In this document: one piece after another, positions 11,792 through 21,740 of the stretch | Layout of the letters: each line of letters starts with the position of its first letter | Numbering within the stretch: the stretch's first letter is position 1 | Translations under genes and position numbers: made by a program | Source: Dendrophyllia cribrosa | Lineage: Eukaryota > Cnidaria > Anthozoa > Scleractinia > Dendrophylliidae | Assembly: GCA_024195265.1 (NCBI GenBank) | Contig: JAJLRJ010000009.1 | Coordinates: 8,772,791-8,836,790, forward strand | Length of the DNA stretch: 64,000 bases | Direction: 5' to 3' | Notes under the pieces: model-generated | What the model was told of the DNA's origin: nothing | Seen by the model: only the letters and a program-made list of their open reading frames with translations | Database searches by the model: none

Positions 11792-12841
11792 ATTACATTT
11801 TGCTGTTTCCAAGTCCAAATTAGATAAATAAAGGCGAGAAAGTTTGGCTCATGTAAAATTTCTGACAACTTGTCACCAACTTTGAACACTGAACTCCCGC
11901 CATCCTCCGCCGCAGGCATCATGGGAAAGATCGATGAGATTGCGTGACAATCGATCCTAACGTGACATTTCGTATTATATTTCTACCGTTGGGCGATTAT
12001 TTCGACTTATTACAATTTTTTTTTGTGTTTGTTTTTTATGCCACGGGCCACCATAAGAAAACTGGCTTGGATTCGGACAATTTATTGCACGAGCTTGTTT
12101 TCTTTGATGAAAGGTTATGCACGAGTCAACTTGATGCTTCAATATCCCCCCCCTCCCCGGGCATACCTCGGGAATTTGAACTTTTGAAGATTGGCTACGA
12201 CCATTTTTTAAAGTTTTTGCCAGCCACTCTTAATCAGCCAACAGTGAGTCAGCAAAACTGCGGAAATTACAGAATTTGGCATATCATTTCCCGCCGGGAG
12301 TTGAGCAACATCAGGAGTCCATTGGCTCTTCAATAGCCTGTGTAGCAGTCATTTCCTTTCCGAGAGCGGGGGAGGCGGGTGAATACAGCTCATGCCTTCA
12401 CGCACTTTCCGTGCTCTCGGAAAGGAAAATGATTGCAGAGCTGCTGGCAACATTAGATAACATTTTATATGAAATGCCTGCCGAAACTGAAAGACACCTC
12501 CAAAATTAGAAACATTATTTCTAAGATGCAAGGTTGCTTGTTGGGTACTTTTTTTTTTTTTCATTTTAGTCACTCGCCTTCGCGATCGACTTGTTTTGCA
12601 AATTTTATTTCTGCGTTTTAGCTTCAACTTCCTCCGGAAATTGTAACTTTGCGTCATCGATCTCGTACCAAGTGCGCACACTCGAGCGTGAGGAGAGCAT
12701 CGCGGGGGGTAATCAGTTAAGTTTGCGAGGCGTTGGAATCGTTCGCCATCTTGGAAGAATATTCGAAATTAGATTATTCCGAACTAAGAGCTTGTTTATC
12801 CCATTATTTCACGATTTTCGGATTAATTTTCAAGCTCAATC
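11792..12841. promoter_or_regulatory. shared upstream region of the divergent VPS4-like and epsin genes
   Basis: The two start codons point away from each other across 1.05 kb, which must hold both 5' UTRs and promoters unless first exons lie elsewhere. A YY1-type core GCCATCTTG sits at 12745-12753, about 90 bp before the epsin ATG. A GC-richer patch lies at 11890-11920, near the likely VPS4-like 5' end. A hairpin (12344-12437) lies between. No clear TATA box was seen for either gene. The promoter role is inferred from position. Confidence 0.45.
12344..12437. repeat. hairpin upstream of epsin
   Basis: GCAGTCATTTCCTTTCCGAG at the left pairs with the right arm CTCTCGGAAAGGAAAATGA (about 23 bp arms, 45-nt loop). 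It may be a tiny foldback MITE. Confidence 0.7.
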
Positions 12842-14446
12842 ATGTCGGTTAGGCGTCAGTTGAAGAACGTGGTAAATAACTACTCTAATGCCGAAGTAAA
12901 GGTTCGCGAAGCAACCTCAAATGATCCCTGGGGTCCGTCAAGTTCTGTGATGACTGAAATCGCCGATGCAACTTACAACGTGGTTGCCTTTTCGGAAATT
13001 ATGGGAATGATTTGGAAGAGACTTAATGATCATGGGAAAAATTGGAGGCACGTATACAAATCGTTGGTTGTTTTGGATTATATCATAAAGACCGGCTCTG
13101 AAAGAGTCGCACAACAGTGCCGGGAGAACTTGTACGCCATTCAAACTTTAAAGGATTTTCAGTTTATTGATAAGGACGGTAAAGATCAAGGCATGAACGT
13201 GCGAGAAAAAGCGAAACAACTTGTTGCATTATTAAAAGACGAGGAACGATTGAAGAGCGAAAGAGCTCGAGCTTTGAAGGCGAAAGAAAGATTCGCACAG
13301 GCCAGTTCAGGTATTGGAAGTGATTCATTAAAATCGGGCAACTTACGAGATTCAAGCAGCACCTCCGATATTCGTTTTGACAGTTCGACTGTTCCAGCCA
13401 CCACAGCTCCTCCTACAAGCCGTTCATGGGAACCAGAAAGAAAAGTTGCAGGTGGTGAGATGGAAACATGTCGTCCATCAAATGCAAACGAGGAGGAATT
13501 ACAGCTGCAACTTGCTCTGGCTCTCAGCAAGCAAGAGGCTGAGGAAAAGGAGAAAATGAATGAAAGAGATGACCAGCGCTTACAACTAGCAATCAACCAA
13601 AGTCAGCATGCAGGACCACCTCAGGAGCCGTCCCTGTTGGATATTGCCAGTGGAGGAGTTGCGCCACCACCACCACCTCAAGCAACTTTTGACCCATGGG
13701 GCTCCACACCAGTGGCAGCAGTTCCTCCAGCTTCCATGCCCATGCCACAGCCTGATCCTTGGGGAAGTGGTACCACTTCCAGTGCCAGCACCACTTCTGA
13801 CCCATGGGGACCCAGTCCAACACCTCCTCAAATACCTGTGAACACATCCCAGAATTTGTTTGCAGCGTCTAATGGGACAGCAACTATGGGAGCCATGCCG
13901 AGCACAGATCCTTGGGGAGCACCACCAGTGCAAGCTGCTCCTCCTACAGCACCTCTTGCAAGTGACCCTTGGGGTGGAGGGAGCTCATTCCCTGCACCGG
14001 TGGCACCGCAGGTGCAAAACCCATGGGGACCCTCCCCAAGTCAAGGCCTCAATGCATTTAACCAAACAAACACTGCCATTGGATTCCCAAGCCAACTGCC
14101 CCCAGGTGCATTCAACTTGCCAAATGAGAATCAAATGTCCCAGGCTGCAAACCAACCAACATTCCTGGATAACAGTGTTTCTAATTTGGTGAACTTAGAT
14201 TTACTTACTGACAAGCCTGACCCTGTCAAGAACCCGTTCTTGTCTGGCCAGCCTTCAGCATCTAAATCAACAAATCCATTTGTCCAAGAAAAACCTCAAG
14301 CACCTACACTGAACCAGCTTCGTGACCCACCAGTTGCTACTGTTAGCAGTATGCCTAATATTGGTGGAAATGTGTTGCTGCCGACACCTCTTATCCCAGA
14401 TTCTGGTTCAAAACCCCAACAAGTTCAGAGCAACCCTTTCTTATGA
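12842..14446 (+). CDS. EPN: epsin, clathrin adaptor (534 aa, intronless)
   Basis: Epsin links PI(4,5)P2 membranes, ubiquitinated cargo, AP-2, clathrin and EH-domain proteins during endocytosis. Residues 1-150 form an ENTH domain very close to vertebrate epsin. The phosphoinositide ligands equivalent to R8, K11, R25, R63 and H73 are present as R5, K8, R22, R60 and H70. Ubiquitin-interacting motifs lie at about 217-234 and 243-255. Clathrin boxes are at 264-270 (SLLDIAS) and 452-457 (LDLLTD). AP-2-type DPW motifs are at 284, 305, 320, 356 and 375, plus NPW at 393. NPF motifs are at 464, 478 and the extreme C-terminus (NPFL, as in vertebrate epsins). The start has ENTH helix 0 immediately after it. 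There is no intron and no frameshift, so this is either an old functional retrocopy or a gene that lost its coding introns. The 3' UTR carries a long hairpin. Confidence 0.97.
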   Translation: MSVRRQLKNVVNNYSNAEVKVREATSNDPWGPSSSVMTEIADATYNVVAFSEIMGMIWKRLNDHGKNWRHVYKSLVVLDYIIKTGSERVAQQCRENLYAIQTLKDFQFIDKDGKDQGMNVREKAKQLVALLKDEERLKSERARALKAKERFAQASSGIGSDSLKSGNLRDSSSTSDIRFDSSTVPATTAPPTSRSWEPERKVAGGEMETCRPSNANEEELQLQLALALSKQEAEEKEKMNERDDQRLQLAINQSQHAGPPQEPSLLDIASGGVAPPPPPQATFDPWGSTPVAAVPPASMPMPQPDPWGSGTTSSASTTSDPWGPSPTPPQIPVNTSQNLFAASNGTATMGAMPSTDPWGAPPVQAAPPTAPLASDPWGGGSSFPAPVAPQVQNPWGPSPSQGLNAFNQTNTAIGFPSQLPPGAFNLPNENQMSQAANQPTFLDNSVSNLVNLDLLTDKPDPVKNPFLSGQPSASKSTNPFVQEKPQAPTLNQLRDPPVATVSSMPNIGGNVLLPTPLIPDSGSKPQQVQSNPFL

Positions 14447-14490
14447 GGGAGTAGGAGACAGATCTCTGCCGTAAAAAGGAAGTAAGTTTG

Positions 14491-14654
14491 TTCAATGTTG
14501 TATATGTTGTGTTGCAATTTTATCCTTGGTGCAAATTTTATTTTCCTTTGTTTTGGGGTATGGTAATGTGTGATAATGTATGATAATGAGTTTTAAACAA
14601 AGGAAAATAAAATTTGTACCAAGGACAAAATTGCACCACAACATATATGTTGAA
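14491..14654 (+). repeat. long inverted repeat in the epsin 3' UTR
   Basis: Arms 14491-14553 and 14594-14654 match over about 60 bases (shared word AATTTTATTTTCCTTTGT) around a 40-nt loop. It starts 45 bases after the epsin stop. As RNA it would form a long duplex. It is probably an inserted foldback element. Confidence 0.8.
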
Positions 14655-14838
14655 TGTGGATTTTTGTTTTCCTTTGTCTTAGATTGTGGTAATAAAAACC
14701 TACATGTTTCTCAGCCTGTAACCTTTTTTCTTGACAGGCCACAGGTTAAATTCATTGAAGACTGATTTTATTAATATTTTAGTATCATTTTCTTTGAATA
14801 ATCAAGGAGAAATGTTGCCAATTCACCATACTGTAACT

Positions 14839-14924
14839 TATAGATTTCAAGGAAAGAATGTTTTTAAATATGAATACAGCACTTAAAATTCATATTTAAG
14901 AACATTCTTTCCTTGAAATCTATA
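14839..14924 (+). repeat. 37-bp-arm hairpin
   Basis: TATAGATTTCAAGGAAAGAA at 14839 is mirrored by TTCTTTCCTTGAAATCTATA ending at 14924, with a loop of about 12 nt. It is nearly perfect. Confidence 0.85.
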
Positions 14925-15631
14925 ATCTTTTAAAGTGTATACGACAGATTTTTTTTTATTTGCTTGATGGAATCTACATGGTGTTCTTATGAGAAAATCG
15001 AAAAGGTTTTTTTCGATATCCGTGTCTTAGCTGTCTAAAAACGTGAAATTTCTCTTCCGGTGGGGTACAAAACTGCACAAGAAGAAAGACTGGAAATAGT
15101 CTGCTGTGACATCAATACAAGAATGCCGGTGTCGAGGTTTCTCGGTTCCTCACATTTTTTGGTGCGCCCTAAGGAAGAAACATGGTTCTATTAAGGTGTG
15201 TTGTCTATGGTTGTAGCAACACGCACCAAAAAACGGAGGAACTGAGAAACCGCGACACTGGCATTCTTGTATTGACGTCACAAGCGGACTATTTCCAGTC
15301 TTTCTTCTTGCGCGGTTTTGTAACCCACCGGAAGTTAAATTTCACGTTTTTAGACGGCTATCACAGACAAGAAAAATCGATATACAGTACCGCCTGAAAT
15401 CATATGCACATCGGCCACGGGTTTCACGAGGTGGACGTGCAGGTACTGCACGAGGTTTGCCCGTGCGTCCACCTTGAGAGGAACGAACAAAGCACGAGAT
15501 GAAACCTAGGGAAACACGCATTCTTCAATGGCTGCGTCTTCGTGCACTTAATTGCCTTTGTTGTTTTTTATTGTTTGGTATTAGACCACAATACCCAAGA
15601 TATTTCAATCAGAAACCTCAACAAACAAAAT

Positions 15632-15756
15632 TTTCGAACGGGTAGCCAAAACGTTCGAACGGCTCATGAAAATTATTTTTGAACGGGTATCCAAAACGTT
15701 CGAACGGCCCGTGAAAATTTTCGAACGAGTAGCCAAAACGTTCGAACGGCTTGGTT
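15632..15756 (+). repeat. three tandem copies of a 42-47 bp GTTCGAACGG repeat
   Basis: Each unit carries AGCCAAAACGTTCGAACGGC followed by TGAAAAT. The core GTTCGAAC is a palindrome. Degenerate relatives fill 17800-18030 and 18815-19150. Confidence 0.75.
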
Positions 15757-16372
15757 TATATCATTCCGGCCGGTCATAAACAGCAAGGGCTGAAAATTAA
15801 GTCATTGTTGTTACTTTTTTCGCCGCTGAATGGCCAAAGAAAGTAATTTTGAAACACAGAGAGCATTCGCTACCGGGTTTACTGAAGCGAAACTCAAAAC
15901 ACTTTATCGTTTATCTTTGCGTGTTATGTTTATTGCCGCTATTTTACAAATACGCAACTTGTTTTGCTTCTAACAGCTAATTCCACGCTTATTTTCACTT
16001 TAGATAACATTTTAAACGGATTCTACGTGAACAGTATAATTACGAAGGAGTATTCGGTTGTACATGTAGATTAAATACGTCGATCTTGCCAAATTTGCGT
16101 AGAGATAAATACGAGTCACATCAGACAAAAAAGTGACTGAATGTAAACGGCGCTTGATAAAAAACTTTCTTGGAATATTCTTTCTTCAAGTAAAGATGGT
16201 TTCACCATTCGACTCGCGAAATTGTGCCAAAGCAGAGCAGAGTTATCAATTTTTTCACTACTTGCCGATAATTGCCACGACGCTTCAAAAGACAATCAAC
16301 ACTGTAATAGAGTTTTACGGTCGTTTCGCTACAGGTCGTTCAAGCTGTTCCCTTGCCGTTTATCAGCCGTAA

Positions 16373-16935
16373 TTTGGCGAACGAAACTACAAGAATAACA
16401 GAATTCTTACATACATACATACATACATAAACTTTATTTTGTCTCGAATTTAAGAGTAGCTTTTAGTAGCTAATTTCTCTGAGAGAAAAATAACAAATAA
16501 AAAAATATACAATAAAAATATACAATAACATTATAAAATACAATTCTGTGCAATATTTACAATTAACGGCTTCTTGAAAGAGCATGGTTTATATTCAGGT
16601 TTCAAATTACCCTTTTGACTTATGCAAATTTGGTGGACTTTTTACTGACAACTTGGAACACTGACAAACTTAAAAGGGTTAAATCTGTTTTTCTGGTACA
16701 TAACTTTCCCTGCTGTCTTTAACTTCGATTATTATATTTAGTTTCATTCAAGATTTTTTTTAACAATAAAAAACATGAAGTTCAGAAATAATTTTACACA
16801 TGAATTTTGCGTGACTAAATGCACTTGGGACTAGGGGTTGCTTGTTTACAACCGTGGCCTTCAAGTCAAAACGGCGAACGGTTTCATCGTCGTACTCGGT
16901 AAAGGTAAACAATTAGCGTGCAATTTACTTATATG
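16373..16935 (+). repeat. duplicated segment, copy 1
   Basis: It matches 18402-18812 in the same orientation (for example ATATTCAGGTTTCAAATTAC and GTAAACAATTAGCGTGCAAT), but is interrupted here by a 165-bp insertion at 16405-16570. Confidence 0.75.
16405..16570 (-). mobile_element. short retroelement tail with (ATGT)n end
   Basis: On the minus strand the insert ends AATAAAGTTTATGTATGTAT, a microsatellite tail typical of SINE or LINE 3' ends. It is absent from the sister copy of the surrounding segment at 18402-18812, which dates it after that duplication. Confidence 0.6.
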
Positions 16936-17569
16936 TTATGTTTACAACTAGCGGTTCGAAATTTTTCTTCAGCCGTTCGGCCGCGAGCCGTTCCAAATAA
17001 TTCTTTAGCTGTTCACCCGTTCACAGCCGGATTGATGTTTTTAGCGAATGCTGTTAGTCAGTTGTAAATGTGGGAAAAAATCTATTCAAAGGAAAACAAT
17101 AAAAAAACAACAGGTTATTAGATCCTATTGTGTCGGCCTTTCGTCCATTTGACCGAGGTAAATTTTCAACCTAGATTTTCATTCGTGAACCGCACGGTTT
17201 CATTTCGTTCCTCCCGCGTGCACTTCACGCGTTCTGCCCTTGTGGTTCACGCGTGCCGATGTGCAAATGATTTCAGGTGGTACTGAAGAAAAACTTTTTT
17301 CGACTTTCTTATCAGAATGCAATGTAGATTCCAACAAGCAAATGAAAAAAATCTGTCATACACTTTAAGTTGTTGCTATAAAAATAGTTTTGTTGTGGAA
17401 GTTACATGGAGCATGCAGATAGAAGGTATCATGTAGGATTGAAGCATTTTTGCACTGCCTTTTGTGGAGTTGATGATTTGCCACTTTGCTCTTCAAGCTA
17501 CCTTGAGGACTCAGTACTTGTGTTTTTTTGTTTTTGCTGTACAATAATAATAATAATAATTTTTTTTAT

Positions 17570-17775
17570 AATAATAATAATAGAGCCATTTTCAATTGAG
17601 TGTAGTGAAACCAAAACCAAAGTAATTACTCTGGCCAATCACAACAGATGCAGGCAATCCAATGAACCAATCAGAACATGAAGCAAATGCAAGCAAGTCT
17701 CAATTGTTTTTGGTTTTACTTCTGATTGGTTGAAAAAGTGGAGTGAGATTTTTTTAGCTAATCACAAAGCATAGC
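17570..17775. repeat. CCAAT-rich dispersed repeat
   Basis: Contains GGCCAATCACAACA, GAACCAATCAGA, CTGATTGGTTGA and the flanking words TTTTCAATTGAGTG and TTTGGTTTTGC/GCAAAACCAAAG. The same words recur at 29065-29410 and 29750-29860. It looks like a foldback MITE family. Confidence 0.55.
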
Positions 17776-17799
17776 AATGCAAAACCAAAGCACTCGCAG

Positions 17800-19150
17800 C
17801 CGTTCAAGCCGTTTGTTTGCCGTTTATTAGCCGTTCGAGAATGGCCATGATTACCTGTTCAAAAAAATATTCAGCCGTTCGAACGGCTGCTGCTACATGT
17901 ACATGTAGCTGCGTGTTCCAAAAAAACCTTCACCCATTCGAACGGCCATTGTTACAGGTTTTAGTAAAAAATGAATGGCTTAGCTTATCCGTTCAAAAAG
18001 ATTAAAATATCTTTAGTTTATTGAACGGCTATCACACGAGCTCAAATGTTTTGGCCAGTGACTTTATAGTTGATTGTTTTGTTTTTGTTTGCATTTGTGG
18101 TAAAAAAATTCACCCAATTTGCAAATTAGAACAGTATAACATGTGAAATCGAAAGTCACAAGAAATGCACAGAAACTTTAAACTTGCATTGAAAAATTGT
18201 AAATGTTGTGCAGCTATAGTCCCAAGTCTATAAACAGAATTCTAAACACACATTCAATAGAGTGACTCTCTCAGACTAGTCATTTTAAATGTTGGACGAT
18301 ATTTTTTGTGATGTTTTATAATTATGTTTGCTAGAATAGCGTGGCCAAAATATACTTGGAAATGAAGGCAGAAAGTTTGGAAAAGATTAATCGTAATTTT
18401 GGCAAGTGAAACTACAAAGATAACAGAGAGTTCTTGGAAGTGCACGGTCTGTATTCAGGTTTCAAATTACCCTTATGACATAGCAAATTTGGTGCACATT
18501 TTACTGACAACTACAACAAACTTGTTTTACTAATACTTAAACTTTCCCTGCTGTCTTTAACTTTGATTATTATATTTAGTTTCATTCAAGATTTATTTTA
18601 ACAATTAGTAAACATGAAGTTCAGAATTAAGAATTTTACACATGAATTTTGCGTGGCTAATGCAGTTGGAACTCAGGGCCGCTTGTTTCAATTAAAGAAA
18701 CCATGTTCATCATTCTCTGGCCTTCAAGTCAAAGCAACAAACAGATGGTTTTGTCATCCTTACAATGTAATAAAGTACTCAGTAAAGGTAAACAATTAGC
18801 GTGCAATTTGCTTAATTTAGCCGCGTTCACAGCCAGCTGTTCGGAATGTTTCTTCAGCCGTTAAGCTGATCATCGCGAGCCGCTCCAAATAATTCTTTAG
18901 TCATTCAGCTGTTCACAGCCAGCTGTTCAAAATAATTCTTTAGCCATTCACAGCCAGCCATTCAGAATAATTATTTTGCTGTTCAGGTGCTCACAGTCAG
19001 CCGTTTGAAATTTTTCTTCTGCCGTTCAGCTGTTCAACTTTATCTGTTAAATTTTTTTCTTCAGCCGTTCATGGTATCTCTTTCAAATGGCTCAGCCACC
19101 CATTTTTCATCCGTTCGGTAGCCTAAGTTTTGCCATTCGAATGGATATCT
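17800..19150 (+). repeat. degenerate CAGCCGTTCG-type repeat field with duplicated segment copy 2
   Basis: AGCCGTTC, GTTCGAACGG and CACAGCCAGCTGTTC recur at irregular 20-50 bp spacing at 17800-18030 and 18815-19150. They flank the 18402-18812 copy of the 16373-16935 segment. It reads like an old, eroded satellite rather than coding DNA. Confidence 0.6.
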
Positions 19151-21314
19151 GTTAGTATCATTTTTGCATGAGAGGTCACATATTTCAAAAATTTATATTG
19201 CGTATGTTCCATACGTAAATGCTCACCTACACATGTATATATGTATAGCAGCACCTACACGTACCCACTGTCATAAAATGACTGACCAGTTAGTGGCTCA
19301 TTAAGTAAACTTCCATGTGCTGTAAGCATTGATTACACCACAACAATGTTATAATGTGTTAGAAAGTGTTGTGTACAGTACTTGTACACAGTGTTTTATG
19401 TCAGGCGGAATAGACTTATTTGTCTGTGTGCTGTTGTTGTCATTCTTCATTATAAAACCTTACATTACTAGTAGCATTTTGTGGAATTTTTTGTTTTCAA
19501 AACTGAAATTTTTTCTTTTTCTTAACAGGAAGGTGTTCAAGAAGATGAGAAAATCGAGCGACAAAATGATGGTGATGTAAATAGACTTTAAAATTATTGA
19601 TGAACTCTTGTAACATAGGGTAGTTTCAGTCAGAACTGTCAATCTGTAGTATTTAATGAATTGGGAACAATATTACAGTCAACATCCTGCTGTGTAAATT
19701 GGTGCTTTGCCTTCTAAGCTGACCAGACAGCAGATAAATGCATGTGAAAACCCTTTGTGCAATATGAATGTAATTCACAGTACGAAAACCACTGAACCCA
19801 GAAATGGAACCAAATTTACTCATCACTGCTCAGCCCACTTCCATTCACTACCCCACCCACTTTTATTGATTAATACCATTAAATTCTCGAGGAATCAGGT
19901 TTGTGTTCAAAGCTCAGACACAGTTTAGTAGACATGGAAGACTGTATCATTCAATGATTTTTCCTCTGATGGACTTATTATCCAAGGAATCATTAAAAAA
20001 GGAGGAACCTTTATCACTGTCTTGTAATGGAAAGTATTTTCTTTGATTGCTGGCAAAAATAGGGTAAAATATAACACAGTGCGAAGGTCTTGTGTGTTAT
20101 ATTTTAATTATATACATGTATATTATGAAAGCAGGCATGGTAGTGATGTCAAAGCTACTGCCTAAGAAAAATTTTAGGGAGCCCTTCGGGCTCCTAAAAT
20201 TAAAAGTTAGGAGCCCAAGCCACATTGTTAGGAGCCCAGTTTAATCTCCATGTACTGTTTTTCCAAGATCATTACATAGGTTATAGTGGTTCTTGCACCT
20301 TCTGATATTTATCAAGGGCGACTTTAATGAGAATTTTGGGGCTTAATTGCACATAAACAAGAATTGACACAATTACAGGGAAAATCAAACTTACAAAATT
20401 TGTAATAAATTATTATGGTAGTTAATTTCAAATCAGATTTTTTTACTGAACTTTCGCATTTACTGTATTGTGTTCCATGTGACGACTTAACAACCTTCAA
20501 GAAAGTTAAAAAATGTAACAATCTGCCCCTTGCCTTTCATATACTGTACTAGCCTGTTCCAGACGTTTAGACTGTGGGAAGCAGCAAAAAGCGGCGTGCA
20601 GTGCTTGGGTCCCCTCATTTTTTTTTTCTCTTGCCCCCAATTTTTCTTTCATGCACCACAAACTTAACTTATTCTTATACAAGTACACGAGCAGGAAAAA
20701 ACACAATTAGAGGGAAAATCAAACTTTCAAATAACATTATGGTAGTTAATTTCAACTCAGAATACAATTATTTACAAGTTCAGAGGCTAGGAAAATATAT
20801 GTATATACATCCTGGCAGGATCCGACAACTGACCATACGGATTGAATAGAGACTCATTTAATTCATTTCAAAATAAAAAAGGTCAAAATGAAGGCACTGC
20901 ATCTTCGGTTGTGTTTTAGAAGTAGGAAATATATTTTGTTGTTTTGAAAGAGAAAGTTCCAAATCATTATTTGAGACTGGAAGCCTATAACGTTTTCCCT
21001 GCAGAGACGTAAAAAATAAAAATAATGCTTACCTGTTGCGAGAATTCCATTGTAATCATCGGGCTAAAGCCAAATAAACCTTTGACAATTTTAGCGAGAA
21101 AAGGGTGCTATGCACATGAAGCAAAGTAAAAATACAACCAACACTAGCTTACTCATTAACTTTCTTTATTCAAGGTAAAGACATCACATTACAAGCATCA
21201 TACCGTGTTGTTTTAAGTCTCTTGAAAAAATGATGATACGGAGCAAACTTGTGTACACATGAAATCAAACATCAAGGCTGCAAGTCTGGTTGATAGTGCG
21301 TAAGTTACATTTCC
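19150..21314. other. no gene recognised; small repeats
   Basis: 19790-19915 resembles the reverse complement of 22690-22760 (a shared dispersed repeat). 20177-20241 carries three AGGAGCCC words, one as a small hairpin (GGAGCCCTTCGGGCTCC). 20345-20430 is repeated at 20697-20762 (CACAATTA then AGGGAAAATCAAACTT). No exon with family resemblance was seen. Confidence 0.4.
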
Positions 21315-21322
21315 ATTCTAGC

Positions 21323-21732
21323 CAGGGCTGCAACGATGCATTTTCTCACGATATGATACATATCTCGATACAAGTGCCACGATATGATACATCATAACAT
21401 ACATTTTTCCACCAACACGGGAAGACATTTTGCGACGAACCGCATGTTTTTCCTGTGGGCATGCAAGACTGTGTCAGCTGACAACTAATTATGAAAAATA
21501 TGTGTCAGAAACATGCGAAGCTATACGAAGCAAGGATGGAACTTTCTTGTCCCTTTGTTTAATAAATAGCTATAAAAAGGTTTGGACTTGGGTAAGGAGT
21601 CATTTAAGACAGTAATTTCTGAATGTTGATGAAGAATCATAATATCATAATATCGCGATATGTTGTTCAAATATTGATATTCGCATCGTGAGAAAAAATA
21701 TCGTGGTGCACCGGTGTATCGTTGCAGCACTA
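21323..21732. mobile_element. 410-bp hAT-type MITE with 8-bp target duplication
   Basis: Termini CAGGGCTGCAACGATGCA and, from the right, TAGTGCTGCAACGATACA. Flanked by the identical octamer ATTCTAGC at 21315-21322 and 21733-21740. An 8-bp duplication plus a CAGnGCTGCAACGAT-like end is the hAT signature. There is no transposase inside, so it is non-autonomous. Confidence 0.88.
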
Positions 21733-21740
21733 ATTCTAGC

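Larger units (their letters stand above)
15385..17285. mobile_element. 1.9-kb TIR element nested in the foldback
   Basis: Terminal inverted repeats CAGTACCGCCTGAAATCATA and, on the right read in reverse complement, CAGTACCACCTGAAATCATT, extending through TGCACATCGGC (about 31 bp). The interior has tandem GTTCGAACGG-type repeats, a SINE/LINE tail and a segment duplicated at 18402-18812. No reading frame of note. Confidence 0.7.
14930..17369. mobile_element. foldback element interrupted by a second element
   Basis: The left arm 14930-15165 is complementary to 15214-15384 and then, after an interruption, to 17286-17369 (words TTTAAAGTGTAT and GACAGATTTTT at the outer ends). The original was a near-continuous palindrome with arms of about 235 bp and a loop at 15166-15213. 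The right arm was later split by the 15385-17285 element. No transposase is seen. Confidence 0.7.

Noticed and set aside
11944..12336. 130-aa frame upstream of epsin
   Set aside because: No family resemblance, lies in the likely promoter, and crosses low-complexity pyrimidine runs.
13186..13933. several long minus-strand and shifted frames
   Set aside because: Shadows of the epsin coding region.
15182..15397. THAP-like start (C..GC.N) in a 71-aa frame
   Set aside because: The frame lies in the loop and arm of a palindrome and lacks the later THAP residues.
17406..17681. 91-aa frame with isoleucine run
   Set aside because: Runs through an (AAT)n microsatellite and a dispersed CCAAT repeat; no domain.
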